Assembly: GCA_036023115.1 (NCBI GenBank)
Contig: JAYKKT010000061.1
Location: 13,109,501-13,173,500 of the forward strand
Source of the DNA: Brasenia schreberi
Lineage: Eukaryota; Streptophyta; Magnoliopsida; Nymphaeales; Cabombaceae
Reading direction: 5' to 3'
Length of the DNA stretch: 64,000 nt
This document shows, piece by piece, positions 60,898-64,000 of this stretch (the stretch's first letter is position 1; each line of letters starts with the position of its first letter). The position numbers were made by a program, and so were the translations under genes. The notes beneath the pieces were generated by a model. It saw only the letters and a program-made list of their open reading frames with translations. It was not told the origin of the DNA and searched no databases.

Positions 60898-62240
60898 ACG
60901 AACCATAGTGCAATTCTAAAAATTAGGTACCATTTTGTATTATTTGTTTTCTCCATGACCTTCTCCAATCACCTTCTTTGAGAGATGATTCTCTATCACA
61001 TAATTTTTGGACGGGAAAGTGACTACAACTATTATCACAAATTTTAGCAACGGAAAGTATATTAAGATTGAGTTTTGGTACAAAACTCACATTAGATACT
61101 TTGAAATCTTTATTTTTAACTTCCAATTTCCTCTACTTAAAGTCTTGTACCATCCGTCGTAAAAGAACACTAATTTCAACTCTTTTGGTAAGTGTTTTTC
61201 AAAAAATTCCTTTTGTGTGTTATAATGAAAGGTAGTACTCCTCCCTCTTTATCCTCGAAGATGGCTACATTACCGTTTTTCTTCATCATAATTGGGTTGA
61301 TATGCCTGCTCTCTTTGAAATAGTCACAAATGGTACTTTTGTTGGACCATGGAACCGTAAGTCTCATGTAGTTCTTGGTTTGCCCTTCAATATTCTTGAC
61401 ATGTGGTAGCTTGTATGACTTTAGATTCGCTCCCGGTCTACATATGGTAAGAACGACTTCTTTGAAAGTATTTAAAACCTTTAATCTAGTTTCTTCCATA
61501 ACTAGATTGACAAGAAACTCATCCTCCTTGAGTCTTGATTTTCTATGGACTAAAGTGGATCTAATGTTTTCAAATTGATCTCTAAGACCCGCATAAATAA
61601 GAAGAAATATTGATTATATAGATACTCTTGAAATTCATCCATTTTTTATAGTTTTTCAAATTTGCCAGAACTTCAAAGTTGATTCCATAACTCAAAAAAT
61701 TCATTGTAGTAATCTCTAATACTCAAGTTGCCTTACTGGAGCATTAGCATTTTTCCATTAAATTGATTTGAAAAATAAAATCATCTTCAGAATGAATTTT
61801 CTTCAAATATTTCCAAGTTTTAAAAACATTTTCAAAGATAATTTTATTTCTATGTTTCTCATCTACATTTTGGCAAATGATCCGATTGATCTTTAAGTTC
61901 AATCTTTTCCCACATTTTTAAATCTTGTTTGTATTTTTCGTGGGACTTGATGATTTCATCCTCATGAAGACCATGAAGAAGCAAATTAGGTTCTTGAATA
62001 GTACCATCAACATAATCCAAATAATCTTTGGATAGGAAATACTTTTTTCATCGTTTAGGCCCAACTTTAATAAAAATTTGGATCAAACAAACAACGAAAC
62101 ACTTCATTTCTGCTTTCCATTGTTCAAATAGACGAGTTTTTTACGTTTACCTGAAAACAAGAAGGCATAATTTTTCCAAACTTATTTCAAGTTGGGCACG
62201 TTTCCCAATATAGTCATGTCCAATGATATGCTTCCGAGTA
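60898..62240 (-). pseudogene. Copia C gag and protease region, broken
   Basis: On the minus strand, 61126-60923 resembles the end of the protease / pre-integrase spacer (VSNVSFVPKLNLNILSVAKI). 61499-61176 resembles the end of gag, with a decayed knuckle region (ICDYFKESRHINPIMM). 62240-61500 holds short gag-like blocks (minus-strand L-x-YLDYVDG near 62010) interrupted by many stops. It ends at the primer site. The assignment rests mainly on position and the VPKLNLNILSV motif. Confidence 0.65.
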
Positions 62241-62253
62241 AGCTCTGATACCA
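62241..62253 (-). other. Copia C primer-binding site
   Basis: Minus-strand TGGTATCAGAGCT directly abuts the 5' LTR at 62254. It is a perfect copy of the usual plant copia tRNA-Met site. Confidence 0.93.
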
Positions 62254-62697
62254 TGTAAGAAATAACTCTTTGATTGACTTAAGAGTCTACGTCAAATGAT
62301 AATATCACAATCCAAGAATCACCAAACAATCAATACACCAAACACTTGTGTTCAAACTTCAAACACATAGGTAGAGTTAAACTAATAACCAATCAAACAA
62401 ATTACCAAGGAGTTGTGCCCAAAATTAGGATGCTTATTAATGAATGTGAAACAAAGAATCCTCGTAGTTGATCCCATCTGGTATGGGAAAAGGCTTAGTT
62501 GTTGTTGTAACGAAGTTGTGGCTCTATTTATAGAGCAAGAATAGGAATTTACATCAGCAAAAAGGGAACCTTGAGAGAGAGGAGAGATGTTGGGGATCCC
62601 CAACGGCTAGTTGGGGCCAACAGTCCCTTGGCTTGGACCCTAGGGCCCAGGAAAGTAGACTGAGATCACGGGCCCTAGTGGCCCGTTACCTATTACA
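62254..62697 (-). repeat. Copia C 5' LTR, with a mini-RTE inside
   Basis: Starts TGTAAGAAATAAC and ends near TATTACA on the plus strand. It is longer than the 3' LTR (444 against 314 bp) because of a mini-RTE at about 62449-62507 and an extra GGCCC-rich piece near 62630-62680. Confidence 0.87.
62449..62507 (+). mobile_element. Mini-RTE 2: about 59-bp LINE 3' end in the copia C LTR
   Basis: AAACAAAGAATCCTCGTAGT, then TATGGGAAAAGGCTTAGTTG with TTG repeats, is the 3' end of the RTE family. It is missing from the matching place in the 3' LTR (about 50757). The flanks TAATGAATGTG (62438-62448) and TAACGAAGTTGTG (62508-62520) could be a mutated target duplication. Confidence 0.85.
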
Positions 62698-62710
62698 CTT
62701 TAATTGATAC

Positions 62711-64000
62711 TTGTCAGTACTAACAAAACATAATTAGGGAATGGTGACCTGTAACACTTCCAGAATAGCATCAACACAGAAAATAAATCTCAGTAGAAAC
62801 AGATCAACAAAGTGAAAGCAAATAACACTCAAGAGATATTAATAAACTGCCTACCAAGTTTGGGAATGGAAGAAAAAACTTTTGGATCCTAAAATTCATG
62901 TGTAGCTGCTGTTTCTCAACTGATGAACGAACTTGTACATGTTACTGTGACGTGGTACCAAATTTCTAACTAATTCTTGTATAAAGAACCAGCAACTTCA
63001 GATGCTCAAAACCGTTTACTAAGAAACCACACAGTTCGAATAATTGTAATCACTTCCATGTCCATTGACCATGACTCAATTTCGGTTCACTAAGTGAAAA
63101 GAGACTTCCAAGTAGCACCTGCTAGAAAACTACTGTTGAATCATAAAACTTACACAGATTAGGAATGTGCTGTACTCCTTTTGAATTGTTCTCTTCATAA
63201 CATGTGTGATTTCTTAACCCGGATACTTGTATTACTCATCCTACAGTAAGTTACAGCATCCAAATAAAAATTGAATCCAGGCAGCTAGAAAATAATATCA
63301 AGACACATCAAACGCTATTAGGTTGCTAAACATGTTAATGATATTAACATATGTCAGTAACACTACGTCATGAAATCTGTCTCTCTGTTCCTCCAACCTT
63401 TTCTTTCTTCGGTCTGTGCCAAGATCCTTGTTTTATAACATGTCAGAACAAGAGCAACAATCAGGAACCCTATGTAAGACTGACATCTTCAAACAAGACT
63501 TAAACGGATTTGGCATGCTTAGTGGCACATGAGAGAAACACAAGCCAAACGATCCTTATGGCCCTCTCCTCTCAAGGGGCTCAACTGTGACTTCCACCTT
63601 GCTTAGCACTTCCACACCTTCCTCTCCCACCACAGTTTGGTGACACCATTAAGATACATATGGTGGCAATTATGCCAATGCATCCTCAGTTAGGTCCCCG
63701 ATGTACCATAGTACTTTAAAATTTCTCTAAGACCTTCACCACCTCGTGTTAGCGAAAGTTCGGGCTTTTCATTCTTTATTAAATATAGGGGCATCTCTCC
63801 ATCATGGCACCCATCTAGGGGTGGCAAATTGTGTTGTGAGTTCATCTGTTCATGTTTGGGTCATGCCATATAGGGTTAGTCTAGAAACCAGAAAAACACA
63901 GACACAGCCCGACTTTAAAATTATGTTATATTGTGAGATATGAGCACGACCTGACCATGTATAGGTCAACATAGACCTGATACGACCAACCAAAAAATAG
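62711..64000 (-). other. Continuation of the PPX intron
   Basis: No exon coding the missing PPX N-terminus was found here on the minus strand. The sequence is ordinary AT-rich intron-like DNA, with a possible hAT-type MITE starting at about 63816. Confidence 0.5.
63816..64000. mobile_element. Possible hAT-type MITE, cut by the window edge
   Basis: TAGGGGTGGCAAATTG at 63816 resembles the terminal repeat of plant hAT MITEs that begin TAGGGGTGGCAA. The following text (TGTTCATGTTTGGGTCATGC, GACCTGAC, GACCTGATACGACC) has the GGTC/GACC-rich style of such elements. The other end lies outside the window, so the duplication and length cannot be tested. Confidence 0.4.

Larger units (their letters stand above)
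50593..62705 (-). mobile_element. Copia C: copia element with nested insertions, in a PPX intron
   Basis: The two LTRs (50593-50906 and 62254-about 62697) share most of their sequence. A perfect primer site TGGTATCAGAGC (minus, from 62253) abuts the 5' LTR. The interior reads on the minus strand gag, protease, integrase, RT, RNase H, with a solo LTR and a hAT complex inserted in it. GATAC lies just left (50588-50592) and at 62706-62710 and may be the target-site duplication. That would leave 8 unexplained bases after the LTR's apparent CA end, so the right border is uncertain by about 8 bp. Removing the insertions leaves about 5.5 kb, normal for copia. All frames are broken. Confidence 0.88.

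Noticed and set aside
1..64000. CRISPR arrays, bacterial operons, rRNA genes, viral gene clusters
   Set aside because: None seen. The repeats found are microsatellites, LTRs, terminal repeats or short tandem duplications, and all pol-like genes have plant retrotransposon order with no envelope-like or pararetroviral genes.

Overview
The window is nuclear DNA from a flowering plant. The evidence is plant-type genes split by many introns, Ty1/copia and Ty3/gypsy LTR retrotransposons with tRNA-Met-type primer sites, RTE and L1 LINEs, hAT DNA transposons and long AT microsatellites. I cannot name the species. There are no bacterial operons, CRISPR arrays, rRNA genes or convincing tRNA genes. Most of the 64 kb is transposable-element (TE) DNA. 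All coordinates, splice sites and duplications below were read by eye.

Host genes. (1) 10689-11273 (+) is an intact single-exon AIR12-type DOMON protein that is secreted and predicted to bind heme b. (2) 30483-31640 (+) holds the 3' exons of a LOG-like / 'lysine decarboxylase' family gene. Its probable transit-peptide exon is at 16140-16348, about 14 kb upstream. One exon carries two stop codons that an upstream in-frame splice donor would remove. (3) 34829-35210 (-) is a three-exon fragment of a Tim17/22/23-family (HP30/TRIC-like) gene with a frame-breaking deletion. (4) 46360-50488 (-) holds the last seven exons of the protein phosphatase PPX/PP4 catalytic subunit. They are perfectly in phase and end in the YFL tail. 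The N-terminal exon(s) lie beyond the right edge.

Layout. 1-1460 is intergenic. 1461-7087 is a nearly complete copia element (copia A, - strand). 7.1-10.4 kb is intergenic with large microsatellites, followed by the AIR12 gene. 13.0-15.1 kb is a decayed gypsy gag region. 16.1-31.6 kb is the LOG-like gene, whose intron holds a nested stack: copia B (18995-30036), an RTE LINE inside its 3' LTR (19157-24744), a hAT element inside that LINE (20437-24596), and a second, nearly full-length RTE LINE (25396-28613) in the copia interior. 35.4-36.9 kb is a third RTE copy. 37-43 kb is AT-rich and decayed, with a plant-mobile-domain remnant and copia D. 43.9-45.3 kb is an L1 fragment. From 46.4 kb to the right edge is the PPX gene. 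Its first visible intron contains copia C (50593-about 62705), which holds a 2.05-kb solo LTR (54026-56079), a defective hAT element (56358-60889) with a second hAT of the same family inside it (56950-60075), and two tiny 5'-truncated RTE insertions.

The genes do not form a pathway. What ties the window together is nested transposition into two host introns, with target-site duplications that let most insertions be ordered in time. No clearly new molecular system was found. The most checkable oddities are the LOG-like splice/stop problem, the hAT-in-same-family-hAT insertion, the gag-RNase H deletion derivative of copia B, and the LINE insertions of about 50-60 bp.
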